Positions 45,130 to 55,870 are shown, counted from the stretch's first letter. The stretch: DNA of 64,000 nucleotides from Alkalibacillus haloalkaliphilus (GCF_007991275.1 NZ_BJYA01000013.1:86473-150472), one strand, 5' to 3'. The notes: generated by a model from the letters alone, not told the origin. Made by a program: numbers and translations.

Positions 45130-45548
45130 AAAACATCAAACGACTCTTTAAAAGAGTCGTTTGGTGTTTTTGAAAAAATTTCTTGAGCTTTTTAAGGCCA
45201 TTTATCGTTACCATTTACTTAATACTTGATGTATTCTTATTGTTTTTTATCAAAATACCCCAACTTTCCATATGCAACTTTACCATAAAAATATAAATTA
45301 CTTCTTCAACATGCTACTGCTTATTTTAATGCCTTTTAACCAAAAGATGACAAACTTTAAAAGTCTGTGTTACGCAGTATTTGTCAAATGCGAAAAGACG
45401 GTCACTTTGAATGTAATCGTCTCTTTAATATTTATTCTATTACCAGTATCATTATACTGTTCAGCTATTGATTCTGTTTTTGCAGCGCCCTATTGTGGAA
45501 ATTCATTTACTTATAATCCTGTTTTATTATAACAACTATCGTTTCCTA
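45130..45548. other. Intergenic region between TIR and OLD genes
   Basis: The TIR gene terminator (45132-45171: AACATCAAACGACTCTT pairing with AAGAGTCGTTTGGTGTT, then Ts) is followed by about 370 AT-rich bases. A weak AGACG...CGTCT hairpin near 45395-45430 may terminate the OLD gene on the minus strand. An 86-codon plus-strand frame here lacks an RBS and is not called. Confidence 0.55.
45132..45171 (+). terminator. Terminator after the TIR gene
   Basis: Near-perfect inverted repeat ACATCAAACGACTCTT/AAGAGTCGTTTGGTGT with TTTTT; begins three bases after the stop. Confidence 0.9.
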
Positions 45549-47450
45549 TTAATCATTCTCTACAGTTGCTGCTACTTGATCATAAATAAAATCACTAGAA
45601 ATTAAGCTTTCTATTATAGATTTCCATTCCGGATTTACCTCCTCCCAAGTATCACCCCAATTCTCATTAATGAATTTGAAAGCACTATATGGCTTATTGC
45701 TACTGGGAGCAGAATAGCCAAGAAGATCTTCCATACATTCCCTTAGAACAATCACTTTAGATTCTTCACCGACAGCATCCAGAATTGGTTTATTGAAGGA
45801 GAAGGCTTTCTCTTCCCCCTTATCCCGGTCATGAATCACAAAAGGTGTTAATCCTAAAGCCCTTAAATATTTAACTAATGAAATAATCGTTGCTTTTCCC
45901 CTCGCTCTAACTACTTCCCAATTGTAAGAAAATTCTTTATACAACTCTTCTGGCATCCTCGTTAAAGATTCCCGAACAACAACTTCTTCCGTATCTCCTT
46001 CAATTATTAAAACATTTTTCGTAAAGAATACTTTACTTATATCGTCATCAATTTTAAGTAGCATTTTTATATATGATTTGTCATCATCCAATAGTTTCCG
46101 AAAAGCGTCACTCACATTAAAAGGATTACATATAACCATCTCTAAATTCTTAGTGGTACCAGCTTGCTCAATAAATGATTTTTCTATAAAAAAGGAATTG
46201 AGAACTTGATTTGCTTTCTTACTTAAATCTATCATGTAAGGAGAATGAGTAGTACAAATAATTTGATTGTTAGCCTCCAGTGATAAATCATAAATTGTAT
46301 CTCTCATTTGCTTGGCCGCTTGAGGATGTAGATATATTTCAGGTTCTTCAAATGCTATTAGTAGCGGTCTAATATATTCACGTAACCGCCCCTTTCTTTG
46401 ATTTTCCCTAATACTTCGGTACCTAAGCATAGCGAAAACCGCAGAACGAATAACTCCTGCTCCTTGATAATCAACAGAAGTATTAATATTACTCCCTAAT
46501 TGCACATCAAAGTTAGGAGTTATAACCTGATCAGCATTTGACAAATTAGCGTTAGCTGAGAAGGCAGTTTCGGGGAAAACATCTCCAACTACTCTATTTA
46601 AATCTGTTAATAAATTAGCAAATTCGCTATTTTCATCATTAGGATCTAATTCTTTAGCTAGTTCGTTTAAATAGTGTTGAGCTTGTCGAAAATTTTCTGA
46701 CTCATCTCTAACATCCTCAAAAAGGTGTTTAAGAGTTTGCATTAAAGCCCCATTATTAGCTGATAGTTCTTCACCCTTAGATTTATCAGATATTAACAAG
46801 AATTTAGGAAGTCTATGTGAAACATTCCCTGCAATTCCCCCTGGATTTTCAAACCATTCTACCACATCATGGTTAATGTCAAATAGTTCCTCATTACCAA
46901 AAGCCTCAAGTTCTTTCTCCATACTAGCTGTCATATTTTGATTAAGTTCTTTTGACGGAAATAATTCTCTAATCACCTCCACACTTAACCCATTTTCTAT
47001 GTAATCCTGAATCTTTTTACAATCGTTGAAAATATCTTTTTTTACACTTTGGAATTGTTTCATTTCTACTTTATATTTCTGATCAGGTTTAAAAGTTTTT
47101 CTATAAAAGATACTCAATCCAGTGTCTTCTTGGTACCCATTTGCTTCATATTCAAAAATACGTTGTCTATTAAACCCTTTCCATTGAAAAGCTTCTTTAG
47201 GAACATTTCTAAACTCACCTGTTATTACTACCTCACTACATATTTGTTCATTTTCTTCGCTATCATTCCAAATACTGTAGAAGTCCTCACTTGGCATTTT
47301 TTGTTTATCGCTTAACAAATACTCAATAGCCTTTAATATAGAACTTTTCCCAACATTATTTGTACCTATTAAAAAAGTTGCATCAGAACACCTTACCCTA
47401 GTGTTATAGTGTCGTCTAAATCCTTCAATTGATAACGAATGTAACCTCAT
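45549..47450 (-). CDS. OLD-family ATP-dependent endonuclease (ATPase + TOPRIM)
   Basis: 633 residues from ATG 47450 (AAGGAGGAG seven bases upstream). N-terminal ABC-type ATPase: Walker A FLIGTNNVGKSSILKAI near residue 32, signature region VDYQGAGVIRSAVFAML, Walker B LLIAFEEPEIYLHPQA and H-loop IICTTHSPYMI. C-terminal TOPRIM: VLIIEGDTEEVVVRESL and FVIHDRDKGEEKAF supply the metal-binding acidic residues. This is the class 1 OLD architecture (phage P2 Old, GajA-like). No UvrD-like gajB lies beside it, so Gabija is not supported. Likely defence cargo of the island. Confidence 0.9.
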   Translation of the reverse strand: MRLHSLSIEGFRRHYNTRVRCSDATFLIGTNNVGKSSILKAIEYLLSDKQKMPSEDFYSIWNDSEENEQICSEVVITGEFRNVPKEAFQWKGFNRQRIFEYEANGYQEDTGLSIFYRKTFKPDQKYKVEMKQFQSVKKDIFNDCKKIQDYIENGLSVEVIRELFPSKELNQNMTASMEKELEAFGNEELFDINHDVVEWFENPGGIAGNVSHRLPKFLLISDKSKGEELSANNGALMQTLKHLFEDVRDESENFRQAQHYLNELAKELDPNDENSEFANLLTDLNRVVGDVFPETAFSANANLSNADQVITPNFDVQLGSNINTSVDYQGAGVIRSAVFAMLRYRSIRENQRKGRLREYIRPLLIAFEEPEIYLHPQAAKQMRDTIYDLSLEANNQIICTTHSPYMIDLSKKANQVLNSFFIEKSFIEQAGTTKNLEMVICNPFNVSDAFRKLLDDDKSYIKMLLKIDDDISKVFFTKNVLIIEGDTEEVVVRESLTRMPEELYKEFSYNWEVVRARGKATIISLVKYLRALGLTPFVIHDRDKGEEKAFSFNKPILDAVGEESKVIVLRECMEDLLGYSAPSSNKPYSAFKFINENWGDTWEEVNPEWKSIIESLISSDFIYDQVAATVEND

Positions 47451-47844
47451 AACAAATCTCCTCCTTACCATTTTTAACCAATTATATCATTGTTTAAATA
47501 TATTCGAAACTTTGCCGACAAAAAGTGCCTTTACATATGCTTCATATCTATATAATTGGTTAGCAATCCAGCCTAATTGTGGAATTCTATCACTTGTATA
47601 TAAAACTATTAAATTTAAGTACATTCTTTCTTAAAAGAAGGTATTTATTGCGCAGTATACGTTTACTATGCATTTAGAGTAATGATTTCATATCGTATTA
47701 CTCCCTGTTAATTCAATTCAAAGTCCTCTATCTTATATTAACCTAACTACTAATATTACCTTAAATATTACACCATGATTCTTATTGAAATAAATTACAA
47801 GTGGTTTGTTAATGTATTATTTTTTTTATAGTGGGAATAATGCA
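47451..47844. other. AT-rich region between divergent OLD gene and integrase
   Basis: About 390 AT-rich bases that must contain both promoters. No ORF, repeat array or RNA gene was recognised. Confidence 0.45.
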
Positions 47845-48931
47845 ATGAAAAACGATGCTCAAGAGGTGTTAAATCAAATGAAAGGGCATGTCTACAGACG
47901 AGGGTGCACCTGCAAGAAAAGAAAATGTACATGTGGTGCAAATTATACCTATGTAATTGATATTGGAACTGATCCTAAAACAGGGAAAAGAAAACAAAAG
48001 TCAAAAGGTGGATTTAAAACAAAACAAGAAGCAGAAGTTGCGTTAGCAGCAATAATACATGAGATCAGGACGAGGACTTTCATCAAAGAATCTGAGGAGC
48101 TATTTAAAGACTTTGCTAGAGAATGGCTATGCTGATAACACTTTAAAAGGTGTTCACCGTACCGGCAAAATGATATTTAGAAAAGCAATTGAAATGGAGA
48201 AAATTAAAAGGGACCCAACTGAGTTTGCTTACTTAAGGAGAACAAAGAAAACAGTTCAAGACTTAGAAAGCACTGAACTACCTAATTACTTAGAGAAAGA
48301 AGAATTAAACCTTTTTATAAAAACAGCTGAAAATAAAGGCTTAGATTTAGATTACTTAATGTTCTTAACACTTTCTTATACTGGAATACGTGTTGGCGAA
48401 TTAGTCGCACTCAAATGGAAGGATATAGATTTTAATAATCACACTATAAGTATTACAAAAACCTATTACAACCCTAAAAATAATACTCTTAAATACCAAT
48501 TAGTTCCCCCAAAAACCCTTATGTCGAAACGTATAATTAGTGTTGATGAAGAAGTTATTAGCAACTTAAAAAAACATCTAAAAATACAGAATAAGGTTAA
48601 AATGAGATACCGTGATTCCTACCATGATGAAGGCTTTATATTTGCGAAGAAAGAACGTCACCCTGGCTATCCAATATTAGTCAAGGTTGTTGAAACTAGA
48701 ATGAAACGTTTATTAAAATTATCAGGGCTTAATGAAGCTCTAACACCTCATTCTCTAAGACATACCCATACATCATTACTTGCCGAAGCAAGAGTTAGTT
48801 TAGAAATTATCATGGAAAGATTAGGCCATTCTGATGATCAAACAACCAAAAATATATATCTACATGTTACAAAAGATATGAAAAAAGAGGCTTCTCAAAA
48901 ATTTGGTCAATTAATGAGAAGCCTAAAATAA
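47845..48931 (+). pseudogene. int: Tyrosine integrase of the island, disrupted by an internal deletion
   Basis: The 5' part (ATG 47845, KGHVYRRGCTCKKRKCTCGA, then TDPKTGKRKQKSKGGF) is the arm-binding domain of Gram-positive phage/ICE integrases and ends in FAREWLC and a TGA at 48133. The 3' part, in the next frame, contains LENGYADNTLKGVHRTGKMI and the catalytic domain with Arg in GIRVGELVALKW, Lys in TLMSKRIISVD, HxxR in PHSLRHTHTSLL, His in ERLGHSDDQTTK and nucleophile Tyr in IYLHVT. About 50 residues of the core-binding domain are absent, with the join inside TAGAGAATGGCTATG, where REWL and LENGY coding sequences coincide. Nonfunctional unless rescued. Confidence 0.85.
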
Positions 48932-48939
48932 TATCCTCA

Positions 48940-48959
48940 ATGTTAGCAAAATGTTAGCA
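48940..48959. repeat. Paired ATGTTAGCA repeats near attR
   Basis: ATGTTAGCA occurs at 48940-48948 and 48951-48959, 11 bp apart (one helical turn), between the integrase gene and the att core. The position suits integrase arm-type binding sites; binding is inferred. Confidence 0.5.
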
Positions 48960-49010
48960 TTTTACTAATTTCATTTCTAAAATCCTTATATATCAAGGGT
49001 TAGAGATGCT

Positions 49011-50674
<1,664 letters not shown>

Positions 50675-50689
50675 CTAATAACAAAATTA

Positions 50690-50974
50690 TTACTGTACAA
50701 CTGCTAAAATATCGTTTTCGCGTAATACTAAGTATTCTTTACCATCTTTCTCAACTTCTGTTCCAGCGAACTTAGAATAAACGACTGTATCGCCTTCACT
50801 TACTTCTAAAGCCACTTTATCACCATTGTCTGTTACGCGGCCTGAGCCTACAGCAATGACTTTACCTTCTTGTGGCTTTTCCTTTGCAGAATCAGGTAGT
50901 ACGATTCCGCTTGAAGTCGTTTCCTCTTGTTCTACAACTTCTACAATTACGCGATCTCCTAGTGGTTTTAACAT
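50690..50974 (-). CDS. groES: Co-chaperonin GroES
   Basis: 94-residue GroES from ATG 50974 (AGAGGAGG upstream). [20 protein letters not shown], mobile loop [15 protein letters not shown] and [14 protein letters not shown] are conserved. First gene of the heat-shock operon, 45 bases before groEL, under CIRCE/HrcA. Confidence 0.98.
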   Translation of the reverse strand: MLKPLGDRVIVEVVEQEETTSSGIVLPDSAKEKPQEGKVIAVGSGRVTDNGDKVALEVSEGDTVVYSKFAGTEVEKDGKEYLVLRENDILAVVQ

Positions 50975-51013
50975 AATCAAAACCTCCTCTGATTTATATG
51001 TTGAAGATGATTA

Positions 51014-51040
51014 TTAGCACTTAACATCGGTGAGTGCTAA
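51014..51040. promoter_or_regulatory. CIRCE operator (HrcA site)
   Basis: TTAGCACTT-N9-GAGTGCTAA, the CIRCE inverted repeat with one base off the consensus in the left arm. It lies in the groES leader, the standard place for HrcA repression released by heat shock. Confidence 0.96.
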
Positions 51041-51051
51041 TTCCAATTATT

Positions 51052-51080
51052 ATAATAAATAATCACGAAATTTTTTGCAA
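51052..51080 (-). promoter_or_regulatory. groESL promoter
   Basis: Minus strand TTGCAA (51075-51080), 17 bases, TATTAT (51052-51057); an overlapping TATAAT at 51049-51054 gives a 20-base spacer. It lies immediately upstream of CIRCE. Confidence 0.6.
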
Positions 51081-51181
51081 GTAAAAACCACAAAATTTTT
51101 GTTTCCTCTATTTATTTAGTATAGAATAGCTTTTAGATACTACAATGGTTATAGCAGACATATTAGAAAGGGACGATTATA

Positions 51182-51892
51182 GTGCCGAGAAGATATTGGG
51201 GAATACTGATTGTTTACATTATTGCACAACTACTACCAGGGATTATTTTAGTTAATATCCATTATCCTGAAAGTCCATCGATTGATGACATGGTTTACTG
51301 GACTTTAGGTAGCATGGCCATTGCAACATTATGGATTTTATATCTATTAAGACAAGACATGGCAGAAGTGAATATGAGAAGTGGACCGACAACAGGAGAA
51401 ATTGTGAAGTGGTCTATTATAGGTGTGTTTTTAGCTTATGCAGTACAGATCGTTGCTAACATGATTAACATATATGTGTTAGGTATTGATGGTGGTTCTG
51501 AGAACACGCAAAGTATTATGGAAATTATCGATGCAAACATTTGGTTTATTATATTGCCGATTGTTTTTGCACCAATATTAGAAGAGATTATTTTCCGTAA
51601 AATTATTTTCGGTGAATTATATAAACGCACGAACTTTATCATTGCCGGTATAATTTCGGCATTAATTTTCGCAGCGGTTCATATGGACTTTACGTTCATT
51701 TTGACTTATACTGCTATGGGGTTTGCCTTTGCTTACCTATATGTCAAAACTAAACGTATTATTGTGCCGATCATCGCACATATGGCGATGAACGCGATTG
51801 TTGTATTAATTCAAATGAATGTAGATATTGATGAATTAGAAAGACAACTAGAAGAATTTGAGAACGCAATGATGATTTTCTTTGGAGGATAA
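51182..51892 (+). CDS. ydiL: YdiL, CPBP-family intramembrane metalloprotease
   Basis: 236-residue multi-spanning membrane protein of the CPBP (CAAX protease/bacteriocin-processing) family. The motif EEIIFRKIIFGELY (Glu-Glu-x3-Arg) lies near residue 137, followed by the His motifs FAAVHMDFTF and IAHMAMNAIVV. GTG 51182 follows AAAGGGACG. Transcribed away from groES and tightly followed by ydiK, as the reversed B. subtilis order. Substrate unknown. Confidence 0.9.
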   Translation: MPRRYWGILIVYIIAQLLPGIILVNIHYPESPSIDDMVYWTLGSMAIATLWILYLLRQDMAEVNMRSGPTTGEIVKWSIIGVFLAYAVQIVANMINIYVLGIDGGSENTQSIMEIIDANIWFIILPIVFAPILEEIIFRKIIFGELYKRTNFIIAGIISALIFAAVHMDFTFILTYTAMGFAFAYLYVKTKRIIVPIIAHMAMNAIVVLIQMNVDIDELERQLEEFENAMMIFFGG

Positions 51893-51895
51893 TGT

Positions 51896-52096
51896 ATGAA
51901 ACTTTCACCACTGTTTTTAGCATGGGTTTATCTGATCATGGGCGCTTTGTTCGTATACATTGGTATACAGTACGCTGATGAGACGGTTTGGAACTTCGCA
52001 ACGATTATTTTCGCACTGATTGCGACGATTGATTTTGTCGTTGCCTTTAGATTGTTCGGTGTCCATAGTGCTATGAAAAACAAAAAAGATCAATAA
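51896..52096 (+). CDS. ydiK: YdiK-like small membrane protein (DUF4305)
   Basis: 66 residues, two helices (LFLAWVYLIMGALFVYIGIQ and WNFATIIFALIATIDFVVAF) and a basic tail. The ATG is 3 bases after the ydiL stop, with GGAGGATA as RBS. Family and synteny agree with YdiK; the function is unknown. An intrinsic terminator follows. Confidence 0.85.
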   Translation: MKLSPLFLAWVYLIMGALFVYIGIQYADETVWNFATIIFALIATIDFVVAFRLFGVHSAMKNKKDQ

Positions 52097-52102
52097 ATAT
52101 TG

Positions 52103-52134
52103 AACCCGCAACGTATGGCGTTGTGGTTTTTTTT
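52103..52134 (+). terminator. Terminator of ydiL-ydiK
   Basis: AACCCGCAACG/CGTTGTGGTT hairpin with eight Ts. Confidence 0.88.
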
Positions 52135-52320
52135 ATGGCTTAGAACTTTTTTACTAAATAATCTATTTTTATCTAGCATATCAAATAGTTAAACTGAATA
52201 ATCATTAAACAAGCCTCCACTTTTTCAAATATCATAATTTTCTGAAATAATCTTGTTTTATCTACAAAATTCCATTATTATTAACAAAGGGAGGACAAAT
52301 TTTTACAAGGGAGGAATACG

Positions 52321-53697
52321 ATGCAAGAGACTGTGATTGATTGGTTAGGGACTATAGGTGATATAGTCTGGGGACCATGGTTGTTAATTTTACTAGTTGG
52401 TACTGGTATATTCTTAACAATTAGACTAAGCTTTTTGCAATTTAAAACTCTACCTTATGCTTTGAAACTATCTTTTAGTCCAAAAAGACAAGACAAAAAA
52501 TCTGAAGGTGACATTTCTCACTTCCAAGCATTGACGACCGCATTAGCGGCGACTATTGGTACTGGTAACATCGCTGGTGTTGCAACAGCCGTTGTACTTG
52601 GTGGTCCAGGTGCTGTCTTTTGGATGTGGATCTCGGCCCTATTCGGTATGGCAACCAAGTATGCCGAGGCAATTCTAGCTGTTAAGTACCGTGTTAAAGA
52701 GCCAAGCGGTAAAATGGCTGGTGGACCGATGTACTATATCGAAAAAGGTCTTAAGATGAAATGGCTTGCTGTATTGTTCGCAATCTTCGGCGCCATTGCA
52801 GCTTTCGGTATTGGTAACATGGTTCAGTCGAACTCAGTATCAGACGTATTAGATGATACGTTCAGTGTGCCTGTAGTCGCAACAGGTGTTGTACTTGCTT
52901 TGCTTGCTGGTTTAGTTATTCTTGGTGGTATTAAGAGTATCGGTAAAGTTACGGCTTATATCGTACCGTTTATGGCATTATTTTATGTCATTGGTGGTTT
53001 AGTCATCTTATTTACAAACTTAGAGATGGCTGGCCAAGCGATCGCATTCATCTTTACGGACGCATTTACAGGTGAAGCCGTTGCAGGTGGTGCCATTGGT
53101 GCTGTAATCCGTTGGGGTGTTGCTCGAGGCGTATTCTCAAACGAAGCTGGTTTAGGTTCTGCTCCTATTGCTGCAGCTGCTGCTCGAACAGATTACCCTG
53201 GTCGACAAGCGTTAGTATCCATGACACAGGTGTTTATTGATACAATCGTCGTTTGTACAATTACAGGTGTTACGATCGTAATGGCTGACATGTACTTAGC
53301 TGGTGAAGAAGGTGCAAGCTTAACATCACAATCATTTGAATTCTTCTTAGGACCAACTGGTTCAATGATCGTCTCAATTGGTCTAGTATTCTTTGCTTTC
53401 TCTACGATCCTAGGTTGGTCATACTACGGAGAAAAATGTTTCGGTTACTTAACGAAACACCGTGGTTTAACAGGATACAGAGTAGTGTTCATTCTATTCA
53501 TCTTCGTAGGTGCAATTGTTCAATTAGATGTTGTATGGTCATTCGCTGACGTTATGAACGGCTTAATGGCTGTACCTAACTTAATTGGATTACTCCTACT
53601 ATCAGGTGTAGTAGTTAATGAGACTCGGAAATTTATTAAAGTTAGAAAAGAGGAAGAAGCAGCAGAAAAGGCCGGTTCTCCACCAACTGAGTCTTAA
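52321..53697 (+). CDS. Sodium:alanine symporter, AGCS family
   Basis: 458-residue AGCS-family carrier with about 11 helices, importing alanine or glycine with Na+. Motifs: GIFLTIRLSFLQFKTLPYAL, ALAATIGTGNIAGVATAV (the family signature), GPMYYIEKGL and GVFSNEAGLGSAPIAAAAAR. AGGGAGG precedes the ATG. The C-terminus is charged (VRKEEEAAEKAGSPPTES). Single gene with its own terminator. The exact substrate is inferred from the family. Confidence 0.93.
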   Translation: MQETVIDWLGTIGDIVWGPWLLILLVGTGIFLTIRLSFLQFKTLPYALKLSFSPKRQDKKSEGDISHFQALTTALAATIGTGNIAGVATAVVLGGPGAVFWMWISALFGMATKYAEAILAVKYRVKEPSGKMAGGPMYYIEKGLKMKWLAVLFAIFGAIAAFGIGNMVQSNSVSDVLDDTFSVPVVATGVVLALLAGLVILGGIKSIGKVTAYIVPFMALFYVIGGLVILFTNLEMAGQAIAFIFTDAFTGEAVAGGAIGAVIRWGVARGVFSNEAGLGSAPIAAAAARTDYPGRQALVSMTQVFIDTIVVCTITGVTIVMADMYLAGEEGASLTSQSFEFFLGPTGSMIVSIGLVFFAFSTILGWSYYGEKCFGYLTKHRGLTGYRVVFILFIFVGAIVQLDVVWSFADVMNGLMAVPNLIGLLLLSGVVVNETRKFIKVRKEEEAAEKAGSPPTES

Positions 53698-53714
53698 CGC
53701 TTTACCTCATATAA

Positions 53715-53751
53715 GAAGGTGACTTCGGATTTATTCCGAGTCACCTTTTTT
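53715..53751 (+). terminator. Terminator after the symporter
   Basis: AAGGTGACT.CGGA/TCCG.AGTCACCTT with TTTTTT; a strong hairpin 18 bases past the stop. Confidence 0.9.
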
Positions 53752-53784
53752 GTTGGGTTTGTTTGTGTTTGTGGGTAGGGTTTT

Positions 53785-53934
53785 GGCGTTCGTGGAATTA
53801 ATTTGGCGCTCGGGCTGTACTTTCTGGCGCTCGTGGAATTAATTTGGCGCTCGGGCTGTACTTTCTGGCGCTCACGAGATTATTTTGGCACTCGGGCTAT
53901 ACTTTTTGGCGTTCGTGGAATTATTTTGGCGCTC
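53785..53934. repeat. Heptamer array 1 (GGCGCTC every 20-21 bp, 8 units)
   Basis: GGCGYTC-type heptamers start at 53785, 53805, 53826, 53846, 53867, 53887 (GGCACTC), 53908 and 53928. Spacings alternate 20 and 21, near two helical turns. The spacers alternate between GTGGAATTAATTT- and GGGCTGTACTTTCT-like sequences, so a double unit of about 41 bp is also visible. Same family as array 2 at 55004. Confidence 0.9.
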
Positions 53935-54043
53935 ACTAGATAACCCAAGTATTTACAACGGTTAGATTCCGCCTTCACATAATGACACAACCACGTCCTA
54001 GTGCTACAATAATCCGTATATTAGTAAAAGAGGGATGATCAAC

Positions 54044-54514
54044 GTGACATCAAAAGTTAAACTTCGTGATTTAGTAGAGGCAATGGATACTCAAACTGAT
54101 TATCATATTGATTTTATAAATATAAAATCTGGTGAAATAGTCAGTATAACAAATGAAATTTTTAACGTAGCAGAAGATACAGAACCCTTTGATAATAAGT
54201 TACCTGACTGGCAACAAGAGGAGTTGAAACTAGCTCACGAAATCTTGGATAATGAAAACCAATACATAGAGTTGCCATCAAAATTTGATATTAATGAGTA
54301 TAAGATGATGGAAGATTTTTGTTATAACTTTGACAATTCACAAGTTCAATCTGATCTATTGCAAGCCATAAGAGGAAGAGGAGCATTTAGAAGATTTAAA
54401 GATAAACTAATCAAGTTAGGCTTAGACCAAGAGTGGTTCAACTTTCGAGACGAACGCTACAAAGAGATTGCAATTGAACTTTGTAACAACCATGATTTAG
54501 AGTATGAAGACTAG
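54044..54514 (+). CDS. UPF0158 family protein
   Basis: About 157 residues. The C-terminal part RGRGAFRRFKDKLIKLGLDQ, then EWFNFRDERYKEIAIELCNN, is the UPF0158 signature; the N-terminal part is a small mixed domain (VKLRDLVEAMDTQTDYHIDF). GTG 54044 lies nine bases after AGAGGG; ATG 54035 is in frame but too close to it. Function unknown. It pairs with the next gene (17 bases apart) and the cassette lies between the two heptamer arrays. Confidence 0.85.
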   Translation: MTSKVKLRDLVEAMDTQTDYHIDFINIKSGEIVSITNEIFNVAEDTEPFDNKLPDWQQEELKLAHEILDNENQYIELPSKFDINEYKMMEDFCYNFDNSQVQSDLLQAIRGRGAFRRFKDKLIKLGLDQEWFNFRDERYKEIAIELCNNHDLEYED

Positions 54515-54531
54515 AGAAATGAGTGTTTTTT

Positions 54532-54897
54532 ATGAGTAAAGAAAAAATTGAACAAAACGTATATCGACATGGGAAAGTGCTAATTCAGGAAAAAGGATAC
54601 ATCAGTCCAATCGATCTATTAATCAAAATGGACCGAGTCACACCAAAACAAGTGAATGACTGGCGATTAAAAAAGATACCTAATATTGAAAGCGTTACTG
54701 TAGGTAATTTATCCAAAATCAATCATACTCTAAAAACGTTACAAAAATTTGCGAAGGAGCAAAACTTAAAACCTTCTATGACAATCTATAAATCTTGGGG
54801 AAAAGGACCTAAGAAAACTCTTCAATTCTCGAAAAAAGGGAATGCATATATTGAAGAAGTATATTCCACCCATTATGTGGGGGTCAAACCTAAATAA
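54532..54897 (+). CDS. Unknown basic protein in a UPF0158 cassette
   Basis: 121 residues from ATG 54532 (GTG 54523 also in frame), rich in Lys: KIEQNVYRHGKVLIQEKGYI, SPIDLLIKMDRVTPKQVNDW, then SMTIYKSWGKGPKKTLQFSK. The middle resembles a short helical DNA- or RNA-binding region (VTPKQVNDWRLKKIPNIESV), but no family is claimed. Same direction as the UPF0158 gene and probably cotranscribed. Confidence 0.75.
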   Translation: MSKEKIEQNVYRHGKVLIQEKGYISPIDLLIKMDRVTPKQVNDWRLKKIPNIESVTVGNLSKINHTLKTLQKFAKEQNLKPSMTIYKSWGKGPKKTLQFSKKGNAYIEEVYSTHYVGVKPK

Positions 54898-55003
54898 AAT
54901 TGAACCCTCCTTCTTGATTGCTAATAAAGTAGATCAGATGGAGGGCTTCTAGATATAACAAGAAAATTTGTTCTCACTTACTTTTGACTCACGAGATTAA
55001 TTT

Positions 55004-55193
55004 GGCGCTCGGGCTATACTTTTGGCGTTCACGAAAATTTATTGGCGCTCGCGATATTTTATCGGCGTTCACGAGTTTTTATCAGCGCTCGGAACCAATT
55101 TATCAGCGTTCAGACCCACTTTATCAGCGCTCACGATATTTTATCAGCGCTCGGATCCAGTTTATCGGCGCTCACAACTTTTTATCAGCGCTC
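55004..55193. repeat. Heptamer array 2 (RGCGYTC every 20-21 bp, 10 units)
   Basis: Heptamers start at 55004, 55024, 55044, 55064, 55084, 55105, 55126, 55146, 55167 and 55187. From the third unit the spacer is CACGATATTTTATC-like, and the array ends 11 bases before the SRAP stop codon. Three overlapping open frames in this array are by-products of the repeat. Confidence 0.9.
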
Positions 55194-55204
55194 AGCTGAG
55201 AATA

Positions 55205-55864
55205 TCAGACTTTCTCAATACACGTCTCATCATTATTCCTCGGACTGTTCACATAAGTGCTTACTTCATAGTAGTCGAGTGGGATATCTGATACATCATT
55301 TACCCATTCTTTCATCTCACTTGGCTCTTTTGCTTCGAAGTCGATCCAATCTTGTTCGTACTCTCTCGGCAAGATGACAGGCATACGGTGATGGATTGGT
55401 TCAATTGTGTCATTTGCTTCCTTTGTTAAAATGGTGCATGTAACGATTTTCTCACCTGCAGAGTTTTGCCACCTATCCCATAGTCCAGCGAAGGCAAAAT
55501 AGTCATGATCTGGTGGGTAAATTCGAACAGGCTTCTTCTCTCCGTCAACTTTCACCCACTCATAAAAACTATCAGCTAAAATTAAGCAACGCCGCTTCGT
55601 CATTAACCTTTTAAAGCTCGGCTTTTCATCGGCTGTCTCTAATCTTGCGTTAATCATTTTCGAGCGCATGCTTTCATCTTTTGCCCACGATGGGATCAAA
55701 CCCCAGCTCATCTTCCCTAATCTATTACTAGATCCATCATGTACAACAGCTAACACATCTTGAGTTGGAGCAATATTATAACTCGGATCCCAGTCAACAT
55801 TGTCGACATTAAAATGTTGTTTTAAGAAACGCTCTCCTACTGTTAAAGTAAAACGACCACACAC
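55205..55864 (-). CDS. SRAP-domain abasic-site protein (YedK/HMCES-like)
   Basis: 219-residue SRAP protein that crosslinks abasic sites in single-stranded DNA through Cys2. Visible are MCGRFTLTVGERFLKQHF, NIAPTQDVLAVV, the catalytic Glu in LILADSFYEWVKV and the His in IEPIHHRMPVILPREYEQDW. Length is typical. It follows the MFS gene by 6 bases on the same strand, so they may be cotranscribed, though the functions are unrelated. Confidence 0.93.
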   Translation of the reverse strand: MCGRFTLTVGERFLKQHFNVDNVDWDPSYNIAPTQDVLAVVHDGSSNRLGKMSWGLIPSWAKDESMRSKMINARLETADEKPSFKRLMTKRRCLILADSFYEWVKVDGEKKPVRIYPPDHDYFAFAGLWDRWQNSAGEKIVTCTILTKEANDTIEPIHHRMPVILPREYEQDWIDFEAKEPSEMKEWVNDVSDIPLDYYEVSTYVNSPRNNDETCIEKV

Positions 55865-55870
55865 TACTGA

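Noticed and set aside
45272..45532. 86-codon plus-strand frame
   Set aside because: No RBS, AT-rich sequence translating to mixed hydrophobic residues, and no recognisable domain.
45549..47450. Gabija GajA
   Set aside because: No UvrD-like GajB helicase lies beside it; the neighbours are an integrase and a TIR gene.
53785..55193. CRISPR array
   Set aside because: Repeat units are only seven bases, spacers are similar to one another and 13-14 bases long, and there are no cas genes.
55004..55377. Several overlapping open frames rich in Ser, Arg and Gln (FYQRS-type repeats)
   Set aside because: They are translations of the heptamer array in three frames and run antisense into SRAP.
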